DNA from: Icerya purchasi
Taxonomy: Eukaryota; Arthropoda; Insecta; Hemiptera; Monophlebidae
Direction: 5' to 3'
Assembly: GCA_039619475.1 (NCBI GenBank)
Contig: CM077116.1
Span: 4,650,001 to 4,714,000 of the forward strand
Length of the DNA: 64,000 nt
The notes beneath the pieces were generated by a model. It had not been told where the DNA came from. It searched no databases and saw only the letters and a program-made list of their open reading frames with translations. Shown one piece after another: positions 22,055 through 33,159 of this stretch (its first letter is position 1; every line of letters begins with the position of its first letter). The position numbers and the translations under genes were made by a program.

Positions 22055-25000
22055 TGAATTGTTTTCCGTTTTATCATACACGGATACAGAAATTTTTGAT
22101 ATACTTAATAATCTTAAAATTTAGATCTTGTTTTCGGTTTGCTACATAGCTGCGGCGATTTTATTTTTCCCAGTACAAGCAGTAAAAGCGTCGTTAACAA
22201 TTAATGTTTTTCCCGAACAGCCGTTTATTTAGCTCTCGGAATTACTATTCAGCATTCTGACTTCGTTATAATTAACGCTAATTATTGGCAACGCCGAGAA
22301 TTGATTTCTCGCTGAAAATTTATGCTCATGGCACTTGCCAAAGTAATCATTTAGAGCAACTTCAAAGACGCAATATCCCCGCCATAGTGGAAAATTAATT
22401 CGGTTTACATTTTAAAAAAATACCGAAACATTTAAAATAAATAACATTAAGCATTTGCTAATTCGATTTAGTCGTCCGCAATAAACTACAGATTAAATTT
22501 ATTAGCGCTATTTCCAAAAAAATGAACGAATTATTATTGAAAACACTGAGTTAACTCGAGCAAATGTAATCTCGTACGGCAGAAATTATTTTAAATTAGT
22601 AAAATTATGGCAAAAAATCGATTGCGTTCCTCCTGAACAAAGTGAAGTGTACGTTTGAAAAAAAAAAAAAACGACAAAAAATTGGACGCCCGATTTAATT
22701 AGAGCCGCTAATAAAAATCGGCTGCTGGACTTACTCTGTCGTGCTTTTCTTTTTTCAGTTAATAAAAATTATTTCGATAAGTTGGCGTGCACAAAAAAAA
22801 AAAGAAAACTACGAAAAGCTTCCAGAAATGCTAATTTTTCATTATTGTATTTTATTTTTATCAATAAACGGTCGTAGAAATTACGATGTCCGATGATATA
22901 GAGTGGCGTGCTAGATAAACGTAAGAAAAACTTAACTATTGCTAATTTTATACCGAAACAACGAGATTTTCAGTTTAAGATTTGTAGATTAACATTTTAT
23001 TTGCACGATTAACCGGAACAAATAAAATACTGCTAAAAAAGTCGAACGAATTTTGGAAAAATGACTTAATTGCGCGATGACTGAAGGAAATTTAAATGAC
23101 GCAGCACGAAGGTGTATGCGACAAATTTGAAAAAACCGATCCGATTTTTGTCGAAAAGTTGGACTGCGCCCCCTCCCTTCTCCCGGTATAGCGCAAAAGA
23201 AAAATTCTACCTGGATCAAAAAAAAAGCATTCGTCGCGATTGTATTTTTATTAAAACAGCGGTTTAATGTTTTACTCGACAATTCGAAATAACAACATTT
23301 AATCGTATTGAAATTATCGGCTTATTTTGTTTCTTTCGAAACATTAAAGTTTTTTATTCGATTAAGTTATATGTATGGTAAACTAGCACATTCGCCGGGG
23401 ATACACTGTAAAATTTCCGTTCGGGAAAGTTAAGCCAATTTTTCTGCACACCGGGATGGCGAAAAAAAACTTTCCTCCTTTTATAGGATTTGTGACACGA
23501 GGTTGAACAATATTTAAAACTACGCCGTTATTTTCTTCTTCCAATATCGATGAAAAATTATTTAAAAATACGCGGAAAAATAAACATTTAAAATAATAAT
23601 ACACATTGTTTTTGGAAAGCGGAGCCAATATTAGTAATGCAATTAGACTATTGAAAAGAAAACTCCTATTTTAATAAAAATACAATCGCGAGAAATGTTT
23701 TTCTCTAACTGAACCCTATGTCAATTTTCATTTTTACAAAAAAGATACAAACAATTTAATTAATATAATACCGAGAATTTTAAATAATTATTTAGGGCTA
23801 TTTCGTGTCGCAATCTGATATGCGCTGAAATCTAAACCAAGCATGCACACGTAGTATGAACAGTACAGTTCGCGAATATTAAAAGCGGTCGCTATGTTAA
23901 ATTTCAGTTGCTTATGTATATTAATTATATATATATATATGTATGTTTTTTGGGGTTTTTTTTCGTTTTCGCTAAGCTAATTTAATATTCAACTATTGTC
24001 AGCAGATAGAATCATATATTAAGGTACAGGAATAATAAAACTGGCAAATTTGTTACGAAAGCAAAAACGCAAGAGTAACGCGACAAACGGAAGTGTTTTT
24101 TTTTTTGTAGTTGATCTTATGCGGGTGTTGACCTGTAATTTTTATAAATTAGGCAAAGATCCCGAAGAAAAGCTAGACATGTATTTGCAACTCAAGTAGA
24201 CGATGGCTGTAGTACGGTTTTTTAATATGTCGTTTGGGTGCGGGAAAAGAGTTGAGGTCAACATGATGATCACAAACTTTTGTAACGATATTAACAAGCT
24301 CTACGAAGCGTTGTAGCGATGTGGTTTACATTATTTTAATGAAGCAAAATTGAATTTCGATTCATTTCTTATATAGTAAAGAGAGCCTCTTTTCAAATGG
24401 AAAAGAACGACCCGAATCCGTCTATCCTATTTTCAGCTGCAGTGTCAAAATTCCAGCGTGTACTAGGGAAACATCGATTACAATTTTTAATATTGATTTT
24501 TTAAGGTTTTTTTTCTCTCTTTTTTTTATTTGTTGAGCTTGTCAGCAGCAGACTATTACCCATCAAGAAAGAAGAATTAGGACGAAAGGAAAATGAGGTT
24601 GCTAGAAGAGTTATTCGGGGAAGAAGAAGACAGCCAGAACTACTGTGAGGAAATAACAAAAGAGTCAAAGGATATCGATACTTGAATACCCGTACAGCGC
24701 GTAGTCCGAAGGGAAATAAAACGTATAGAAGGAAAATATGAATAATATCCTAGAGGAAAGGGAAGCTCTCATGTACTGCTAGCCGTTTTACCCGTTTATG
24801 ATAGACTATATCTGTATAAAACTAAAGTTAAACAGCAGCTTTAGGAGTCGGCCGGTACCGAATTTTTTGGCCTAGAGGTAAAATTTGTAAAATAGAATCA
24901 AGCGAAATATCACAGGTAAAAGTTTTTGTCGAAGAATGACGAAAACAACCATCAATGTCGGCGGTCGATCATTAAAAAATACGCAGAAGACGTTATTGAA

Positions 25001-25330
25001 ATATTCTGAGAATATAGAAAAGTTCGCAATATATTAAAACGAGAAATATCGATATTTATTTTGAAAAAGTAAGAATTAAAATAGTTAGCTTCCCCCTATA
25101 TACATATAAAAAAAAAAGAAAAAAAGGATAAATACTCTACTGAAATTCTTTGAAATTCGTTCGCTGAAAAGGACGGAGTTACGGGTTTTTTTGGAAAAAT
25201 TGAAAGTTTCAAATTATTTCTGCGCTGTCAGAATCGAATTAAAAACCAGTATCATGTTATGCAACACGCGCTCAAATTTATATTCGCGCAGTGTTTGTAT
25301 ATTCATTATCATCATTTTTATTAATACCAT
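22055..25330. other. intergenic DNA, no firm gene
   Basis: AT-rich spacer. At about 24105-24200 a T-rich tract ending GTAG is followed by a 28-codon plus frame, DLMRVLTCNFYKLGKDPEEK and eight more residues before TAG, which might be a terminal exon but is too short to claim. A box-A-like TGGCCTAGAGG lies near 24868 without a box B. Nothing else was recognised. Confidence 0.35.
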
Positions 25331-25335
25331 TACAC

Positions 25336-25337
<2 letters not shown>

Positions 25338-25380
<43 letters not shown>
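25338..25380. repeat. (ATT)n microsatellite
   Basis: About 14 uninterrupted ATT triplets. Confidence 0.9.
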
Positions 25381-27130
25381 CGAGAAAACTCGTTTAGCCG
25401 TCTTTATCCGACGACCGGTGCTTAAATATTTCAGTACCTACTTCTAATGAATAGATGTTTGAATCTAATTAACAATTCTTCCACTAGTTGAGGACGACGC
25501 TCTTCTATAGTATCCCCTCTAAAACAGTTATCACTTAGAACCCACCTTCTGCGTTCTACCATTGGACGATTTAGTAACCTACTTATCACTGTTTAGCACT
25601 ACCTTAACTTTCACTTTTTATCCCAGCCAAACGCGGCCACAGGGGGAGGCGACAAATCGCTATCTTCGCCGAACATCGCTGTACGCTTATTATTCCGCAC
25701 ACAGTAATTGTTCAAATACGAGTTGCAAAAACTTCGATAGATAGCGCTGCTGTTGCAACCTCGACGTCTGTTCATGTCACTGTACAGCATTTCGTGATCA
25801 TCCGAGAACAGTTATCGTAAAATCGTAACTTTTAAAAACGAGAAAACCATCGCTGCCTCCAAAAAGTGGAGGTAATACATTTTTGCGTCTAGGTTTTTTT
25901 TTTAATTTTTTGTTATGTTTGTTTACATGTTTGGCTACGCTCTTACTGAGATTAACTTCGTTTATTCATAAATCGAGTTTCATGCGAATACCGACGAATA
26001 TACCACACCCCGGTGAGCATGCGCTCAGAGAAAGGGTTTTTTTCACTTAAACCAAAAATGTGATATAGAAATTTAAAAAAATAAAGCAGCTCGTTGAGAG
26101 TTGCCGCTGGCGCGCCCAAAAAAATAATAAAAAAAAAAAAAAGTTGATTTTTTTTTTTTTTCAAATTAATCTTTTTATTATTAGAATAACAATAAGGTCC
26201 GGAGAATTGTAAAATTCAAGGACAAAAATTTCAAAAATTAAAGAATTGACGAATGTTTTAAAATATTTTATCAGTTACCGGCGATTGCAGATTCAAAAAA
26301 AAAAAAAAAAAACGAATTAGAAACCCCATATAATGACGGAAATATTACGTTTCGACGCTGTTCTTGAACATAAGCAGGCCGCAACAATTTCTTTATTTTA
26401 GTAGTTGTACGAGCAGAATTTTTATCAATTAGTCCATGTAGAGAGAGTCATTTAAAAATATTTACTCCAAAGTTTACAAGATGAAATATTTATTTTCAAA
26501 ATAAATTAAAACTTGCGTTAAAAACTAAGAAAAAAAAAAGTTAAACAAAAAATTATTTAATAAATCTGTTTCACAGAAATATGCTGAAAAATACTGTGAC
26601 TATTCTTAAACAACATAAAATTTTTTGCAGTCGGCATCAGAATTAAATTTTAAGCGTCGTTTTATTTAATGTCCATCATCATTAGCGCATTCATTTTCGT
26701 TTTCTATCGAGTAATGAAAATATCAAAAATATGTAATTGTTCATTTTTTTTTCAACTACTGTAATTTGAATTTGGCGCGCCGACTCCAAAAAGTCCTCGT
26801 TGTTTCAAAATATGGTGTTCTTAATGATATCTCTCTGAAATGTATTTTCCTAGATAATTGGTTTTTATTTCTTGGCGTGTTTTTTTGTTTTCGTAATTTT
26901 TTGTGCAGATAAAGTCTGTATGTTTCTTTCTCCTTTTTTTTTTTTTTTAATTTATTTCTGAGACTTTTTACTATGGTTGTGTAAGTTATTGTAATTACCC
27001 CGAAAATTTTCACTGTCAATTTTATACATAGATTTTCACCTAGATTAACAGAAAAAAAAACCGCTTCTTACCGTCAGTGAATCTATGTGTGCGCGTTGTT
27101 TGTAGGCAGTAATCCGACACGATGCTATTT
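25381..27130. other. intergenic DNA, one GC-richer patch
   Basis: 25480-25800 is locally GC-richer but has no supported open frame. The rest is AT-rich with long poly(A)/poly(T) blocks at about 26120-26165, 26296 and 26935. Confidence 0.45.
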
Positions 27131-27139
27131 TCAAATAGT

Positions 27140-27700
27140 ACCAATATAGTACCAATATAAGAAACATGTATATGCGATTAAATATAAGTATCTTGAAAAA
27201 TCAACATTTGCTGACCACATAATATACAAACAGATATGTCAGTTTTATAAATAGTTACTGACAATAAACTTTTGAACACAGGAGAAGATTATTATATTAA
27301 TAAATGCAAAGAGATGAAACATACAGAAAACAATACCAAAAAACGTGCTATTTAATATAAAAACTTTATAAAATTAAAATATATACATTTTTTATATTCT
27401 TAATTTTTGTTTTTTATATTTTCTTATATTATATTATTTTTTTATTATATATTTTATTTTTTTTTTATTTCATTATTTCATTGTTATTTCATCAATTTTT
27501 AAACACCTGTTCCACATTTACATAGACCAGCTATTCAATTTATTCCTTAATAATGACCTAATAATGTAAATAATAACATAATAAAAATTCAGTCCATGAA
27601 TATATTGAACAACTGACGAAACCGGTCGGACTATTTTATTCCATTTATTGGTTTTTATATATGTTGTTTATTTTTTAATACGTTTTACAGTATAGAAAAC
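27140..27700 (+). mobile_element. Penelope-like retroelement 3' remnant, second copy
   Basis: The plus strand reads YAIKYKYLEKSTFADHIIYK at about 27170-27230. This matches the STYAEHL region of the copy at 1.2 kb and the C-terminal half of the GIY-YIG domain. The catalytic GIY-YIG part itself is missing. Downstream, CTGACGA at about 27612 is followed by AACCGGTCGG, a degenerate equivalent of the hammerhead-like signature at 1618. The copy is short and broken by stops. Confidence 0.6.
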
Positions 27701-28864
27701 GTTATATATTTTTGTGAATTGTGAATATCATATGTCGTTCGTGTAATATATAAAAATACTAGCGGACCCGGCAGACGTTGTCCTGCCTAAATGTTGGCTT
27801 GTCTGCTATTAGCGGATTGAGGAAACGTTTTTTCAATATTCTAATTTTCTACGGTTGTTCAAAGCAAAATCCAAAAATTAAGTGCAATTTCTCATTATCC
27901 TGCGCCGTTCAATTCTCGTGAAACTTAAAAATTTTTCAAATAAATTTAATGAAATCGTAAAATGAGGGCCTACACAGCTGGAATGAACAGCTAGATGATA
28001 GTAACACATATGGTAGGTAGACAATTTAGACTGGGGCAGCAGTCCATTTTTTCGATTCTTTATCTTTTTACATATAACCTTTTTATAGTTCTTTTTTTTC
28101 TTTTTTTTTTAACTTACGAATAATCTAAACGATTGAACAAAAGAAAACAAAACAAAATGTATACAAATCTTTTTTAAATATAGTATCAAATATTATTTTG
28201 TTGTTTTCTATATTTGCTTACACGTTCTGTTGTTATTTTAGGCCTGAAACGCAACGGGCATTTAGCAGTCGACGTGATAGGCGTCTTTAACATTTTTTAT
28301 TTTTTATTTCTTGCTACCGGCATTCCTCACTTATTTACAAATGGAAAACAAATAAACATATTACATATATATATATATGCTAGCTGTGCCCCACGGCTTT
28401 GCCAGTGTCGTTGAAATCTGTACTTGGAAATTTATTAAAAAGTTTTTGTTTTATCTGGAATTGTATTTACGTAAAGATTCTTTCTCTCTCTTTTGGGTGA
28501 AAGATGTTTATCACCGTCTAACAAAAAATAGTCTTTATGTTTCACGTTTAGCTGAAGATTGTCGATTGTTCTATAACCTGTCCGTCGTAATCTAATAAAA
28601 AGTTTTGCTCAACTAAGCAACACACACAGCCATCGTTTTGAAGAAATCAAGTTATATTCACACGGTGATCTCCCATAATTACACGTTTAAGAGAACATCT
28701 TCACTGATATATTTCAACCACTCTGTCTCGAGCGTTGTATTATAATTAGTTTATTACTATAAAATCAAAATAACAGTAGTTGAGTAAAGATTTTAATATT
28801 TCTGGTAGCAAATTATTTTAAAAAAAGTTAAACGGTTAATTTAAAAAATTTATACGGCGGTTTT

Positions 28865-29280
28865 GGCCTAAAAGTTTGAATATTTGACATATCAGTTAAA
28901 TACTCTATTTTATTTTTATATGTTCCCCATTAAGTCCAATAGAGTATATTGCTTAAATCTCTTCCAGTTTTTACAAACATATTGTACGATACATTTTCTT
29001 CTACTCCTAATAATTCATTATTATATAATAAATAAGATAGAGACGAAAACAAAGATGCACCATCCCTATCTATGTATTTTACATAATAGGGAACTATTGC
29101 ATCATCAACACATAATAATTCTACATTCATAATTACATATATTCCACGAACTTTTTTGTAAACAACAGCGAAAAAATTTATTTTATCATTCATCGATAAT
29201 AACGCCATGCGCCAGCGATAAACATGGTTGCATTTTGATTAACATCGCACGATACACAAAAGTCGCCACGAAAAGTAGTT
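28865..29280 (-). pseudogene. OTU-type cysteine protease-like fragment, catalytic Cys replaced by Ser
   Basis: A minus frame of 92 codons (28930-29208, read from 29208 down) reads ALLSMNDKINFFAVVYKK, then VPYYVKYIDRDGASLFSSLS and YLLYNNE. DGASLFSSLSYLLY corresponds to the catalytic DGNCLFRALSYLLYG-type motif of OTU deubiquitinase folds, with the nucleophilic Cys position reading Ser (codon TCT). A further reading, EYLTDMSN, lies beyond the frame's stop and may be a decayed continuation. OTU domains are carried by some transposons, including Helitrons, and this one sits inside an interspersed repeat. It lacks an ATG-plus-full-domain context and is probably inactive. The call rests on one motif. 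Confidence 0.42.
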
Positions 29281-29306
29281 GGTTCTCAAAAAATAATAAA
29301 ATTGTC

Positions 29307-29568
29307 AAATTTGTTTTTTTTTTAAATTGATTGATTAAATTATTTAATATAACAAATATTTATGTAAATAATTAAAGCAAAAAGTAATAGCCAACAATTA
29401 AATTTGTTTTTTTTAATTGATTGATTGAATTATTTAATATAACAAATATTTATGTAAATAATTAAAGCAAAAAGTAATAGCCAACAATTAAATTTGTTTT
29501 TTTTAATTGATTGATTAAATTATTTAATATAACAAATATTTATGTAAATAATTAAAACAAAAAGTATC
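29307..29568. repeat. tandem triplication, about 90-bp unit
   Basis: Three near-identical units start at 29307, 29400 and 29490, each beginning AAATTTGTTTTTTTT and containing TTGATTGATT, ATATAACAAATATTTATGTA and GCCAACAATT. The third is cut short. The units differ mainly in the length of the T run and by single bases, so the duplication is recent compared with the surrounding repeat. Confidence 0.9.
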
Positions 29569-29699
29569 CTATCTGTTAAGAGTTGGATTAAATTGCATGT
29601 ACTTTCAAAATTTTATAAAAATCGGTTAAGTAAATTCCGAGTTTATCCTGCACAAACATAAAGACACGGGATTTTTATATATATAGATATATATATATA

Positions 29700-30815
29700 T
29701 ATATAACATCAGTAACCGAATGTTAACGGCCATTTAAACTATTTACATTTATAGTATAGTGCGGTTTACGGTAGACAAATACTTATAATAGTAGCAAGAC
29801 CGTTCGATTTTCGGAAAATTTAGTCTAACGGTTTAAATAATTTACAGAAGAAGTACCGAAAAGTGAAATTTAATTATTTCGTAAAAGCTAATGATACAAG
29901 CGAGTAATCAACGTATTTCACAGTATAGATGCGGTGTTTAATTGTGAAAGAAATAAATAGGCTGACAGAGTTTAGTTGAAAAAAAACAAAACAATTGTCG
30001 ATAAATTGATTAGCTGGTCTACGTTAGTAGATTTTACTTTTTATTCTTTCCCAGTTCTCATTAGTAATGTTGCTCGTAATTTTATCAAGTTCTCATGTAA
30101 ATGTTTGGAAAAATTTAAACGTACACATACTCAAGATAAGGAGTGGAGCATATTGATAAAATTATTGAAAGTTTCATTCTTTTTTCGCTTTTTCTTTTTT
30201 TTACTGATCTCATAATATAATCAAAGTGAAAAGAGACAGTCTAGACGTGAATATTTCACGAGACAACGTAATAAGAGTGCACGCGCAGTTACAACGTGTT
30301 AATTTGAAAGTTACGTTCATCTTCAAAAAGTTGTAAGTAGAAAAATGTCGATTTTGAATTAAATGCAATTTGCACACGGCGCAAAGAATTATTTTGTATA
30401 ACTCGATAATAAATTTCCAGATCCCTCTGCCATATAGTGTCAATTCTCTCCTGGGGCCACCGGGAGTGCTGCAATATACAAGTTATTATTTAATTATATA
30501 GTACAATGTAATATTAATGTGTAGCGTTAATTAGTTAATTAATTATATTACATTGTCGATGGGTTGAATTTTCGACGGCCAAAAAAAGAAAAAAAAAATG
30601 AATGTACTGTTTTTGCAGATATTAAAACTGTTGTGATCGCTGATAGCCCCTTTTTTGAAATTTGAATTTGATTAATCATCAGTAAAAAAATTTAACTTAA
30701 TTATATGCTGTTAAATTAGTATCTTTTCAAATATGTAAACTAACATTTTCCCTTACAGAGACTTACACTATGCGCGTGAGATTAGGTTAACATAACAAAC
30801 GTAGATAAGGCGCAT
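29700..30815. other. intergenic DNA, short inverted repeat
   Basis: No gene is seen. An ACAATGTAATAT / ATATTACATTGT inverted pair at about 30504-30556 encloses TTAAT-rich DNA and may be a small palindromic element. Confidence 0.4.
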
Positions 30816-30819
30816 TTTC

Positions 30820-31440
30820 TTTTTTTTTTTTTTTAGGCACAATAACAAAAATCTCATGCCTAGAAGTAATATGGAAAGGAGAGAATCAACAGTTAAATAT
30901 TGGTCAGATATAAATAATATAAAAGAACTAATAATAAGTAGAAGAATGACGGACAAAGAAAGAAATGACAAGATATACGAAGGGCAGTAAGGGACAGGAA
31001 CGTCAAGTACGCTAGGAGTTGTGAGTAAAAAATAGAGCGTTTCTTTAAGAGGGATGATCGGTAGAAAACGAGAAGAAGCTACCAGTGAATGGTTAAGACG
31101 TAAGCGAATAATGGAAACGACGGCAGATCGCCGAAGTAAGTGGAAATCAAGGAATTGGAAGGAGGCGTAGGTGGAAATGAGATAGATTATTAGAAAAGGA
31201 CAGAGCGTAGATGTTTGACCAGTATTTGAAGTGAAGTTTTTTGAAAAGAGTCGGGAGATTTGAACCAGGAATTTTAGAGAAGAAGGTGGGCAAGGTGATA
31301 ATTACCACGACTAGGAACAACCTATAACAAATCCATACGAACTGAATGAAGAGAAAAAAGGTCGCGAATGAGAGAGCTTGTTCGAAGAATAATAGGGAAA
31401 GGCAGAACAGATGTGGCTTGAAAGGTGCCCGTAGAATCAA
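30820..31440 (-). mobile_element. LINE 3'-end fragment, recurrent RNase H family (copy 2)
   Basis: The minus strand contains RSSLLKKRSIFYSQLLAYLT (about 31000-31070), which lines up with the ERSxLYSxLLxxGL block of the other copies. A matching upstream frame lies at 31147-31440 with SNNLSHFHLRLLPIP. The minus-strand poly(A) is at about 30821-30834. The copy is 5'-truncated and broken by frameshifts. Confidence 0.5.
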
Positions 31441-31834
31441 AGATAATCAAACAGTTTGGGATTTTTTTGCCTCCGATACTTTGACTAATTTACAAAAATA
31501 CACCAGCTAACTGCGTTAAAAACTTCATCGTTAAACGATATCGTTATGACATCAAAATCGCCGAATAACAAGAATATATTAAGTATGTACGCTTACATAA
31601 GAATATATCAACAACGATAAAATGTATTATGTAGAACGCCTTAGGTACAAAAAGTTTGGCCTTTAAATAATTGTACTTCGCTCTGTGCAACGTGTTTACA
31701 TGAAAGTGGCAGATTCGAAGTTGTTGAGTTATGTAAATGCGTAGATCAACCGTACAGATCAAACATTAACGCGAGAAAACCGCAATGAATTATATCCGTT
31801 AAAGTAAGACAAGTTATTCGCGGTCATTATATGC

Positions 31835-31871
31835 AATAAACTAAATTTTAACTTATAAAATTTAGTTTATT
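31835..31871. repeat. perfect 16-bp hairpin
   Basis: AATAAACTAAATTTTA (31835-31850) and its exact reverse complement (31856-31871) are separated by five bases. A T-rich stretch follows on the plus strand. It could be a transcript-end hairpin or the core of a tiny MITE; nothing flanking decides. Confidence 0.6.
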
Positions 31872-32435
31872 TTTTTTGTTCTCTATAATTGTCACTGAAA
31901 TTCTGCATAAAGTGATATTCTTTTATTACGAGCTTTATAAGAATAAAAGATACGTAGAATAATACGTCTTACATAAGGAGCAAACGAACAATAAGCAATC
32001 TGAAAATATATACTTCACTCGGCTTAATAAACGATAAAAAGCCGATGAATTAATGAAATTGTTAAGAGCCGTTTAACCGAATAAACAGGGGATAATAAAT
32101 TAGGATTGCGGAAGAGGAAAATGAAAATGCGGTTAGTGGCGTAAAGACTTTGTAAATCTATTTACCCTTCCTATCATTTTACGGAGCACTGGATCATTGC
32201 AATTTAGTTTATACCTTTTTTTTATTTTTTTTTTTATAAATTTAATACCGCATTATCCCTTTTGAATGCTAGTGATCTAATCTGTAGCTAGTAATCCGAA
32301 TTTTTGTTTATCATAATTAATCTTTATAAAGAAATGATAAGTGGTACTATCCACATTAGCAGCCGCGGTACATTTAAAGAAAAAAAGAGGGAATGATGTT
32401 AAATCTGCCTTTATATTTGTAGCCCTTTCTTAGTT
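31872..32435. other. intergenic DNA, no feature seen
   Basis: AT-rich spacer between two divergently oriented LINE 3' ends. I see no supported feature. Confidence 0.5.
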
Positions 32436-32439
32436 CGAA

Positions 32440-33150
32440 AGCTTTGAACTTTCTCCTGGATGCTCCGTTTTAACAGCTAAACCTCAACGCGTTTCTTCGA
32501 GCAATTTTTTTTTCACTTCACTTTTCTTCAAAATTTCTTTTTTTTCCCTTCCGATTTTAGAAACATTCTTTCATTTCCTTCCCTCTTCGGTCATCCGCAT
32601 CTGACTTATCCCGTACATCTTCTTATATAGTCCCGAAACTGATATCTTTCGAATAGCCAGCAGTGTCATTGTGGCGTTCCAGGTTATAACTCAGTTAAAC
32701 GTTGTTAATAAATTCTTAACCTGCGATACATTTATCCGCAACATTTTCATTTCAAAACGCAGTCTTTTGCTTCTTTTCCGTTTCTAATTTTTACTCTTAC
32801 TGTCGTCACATCTATTACCTTAGTTATGCCAGTATTTCTTTGACATTTTCCAATTTTCTCCAATTTTCCATTATCTCCTTTGTGTATCATGCAGATCGTA
32901 CCTATATTTACCGGGTTGACTACATTTTCTTTTGAGTGTTCCCTTCTTTATTTAGCTTCCTAACTCTTAAGTTTGGGTCTCTTAATGACTACTGTGCAGC
33001 GTACATTCTTGTCCATTCCTCGTTAGCTGTACCCGTGTTAACCACTTCCATTTTCTATATTTATATTCCTATTAGAATTTAATCTTTTTTTTGTCATTTT
33101 TAAATTTTTTGCAATTGTCCTTTTCAACTGATCACGAAAAAAACAAAACA
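32440..33150 (+). mobile_element. LINE 3'-end fragment, recurrent RNase H family (copy 3)
   Basis: The plus strand reads TTFSFECSLLY (about 32915-32950), then SFLTLKFGSLNDYCAAYILV (about 32955-33015) and SSLAVPVLTTS. This matches ILFECTYIASERSS...TPYCASFVLS...SVIPALETF in the 40.2-kb copy. An A-rich tail (AAAAAAACAAAACAAAAC) lies at about 33136-33158. The part before 32900 is too decayed to read. Confidence 0.48.
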
Positions 33151-33159
33151 AAACAAAAG

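Larger units (their letters stand above)
27763..29690 (+). mobile_element. arthropod-wide interspersed repeat with CTAGCnG...CCCGGCAGACG head and TATATAGAT tail
   Basis: The block opens with CTAGCGGACCCGGCAGACG followed by TTGTCCTGCC. It ends near 29640-29690 with ATAAAGACACGGGATTTTTA and TATATATAGAT. I recall this head and tail pair from repeats common in many insect genomes. A second head (CTAGCTGTGCCCCACGGCTT) at 28379 shows that two copies lie in tandem or nested. Inside are an OTU-like remnant on the minus strand and a 90-bp tandem array. I could not settle the class (Helitron-like, SINE-like or RTE-derived). Confidence 0.45.

Noticed and set aside
22989..23282. 97-codon minus-strand open frame
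   Set aside because: It opens with TTG, is Phe/Lys-rich like chance AT-rich frames, and has no splice or family support.
29307..29568. Regular tandem units, considered as a CRISPR-like array
   Set aside because: The units are directly adjacent with no variable spacers, and the genome is eukaryotic.
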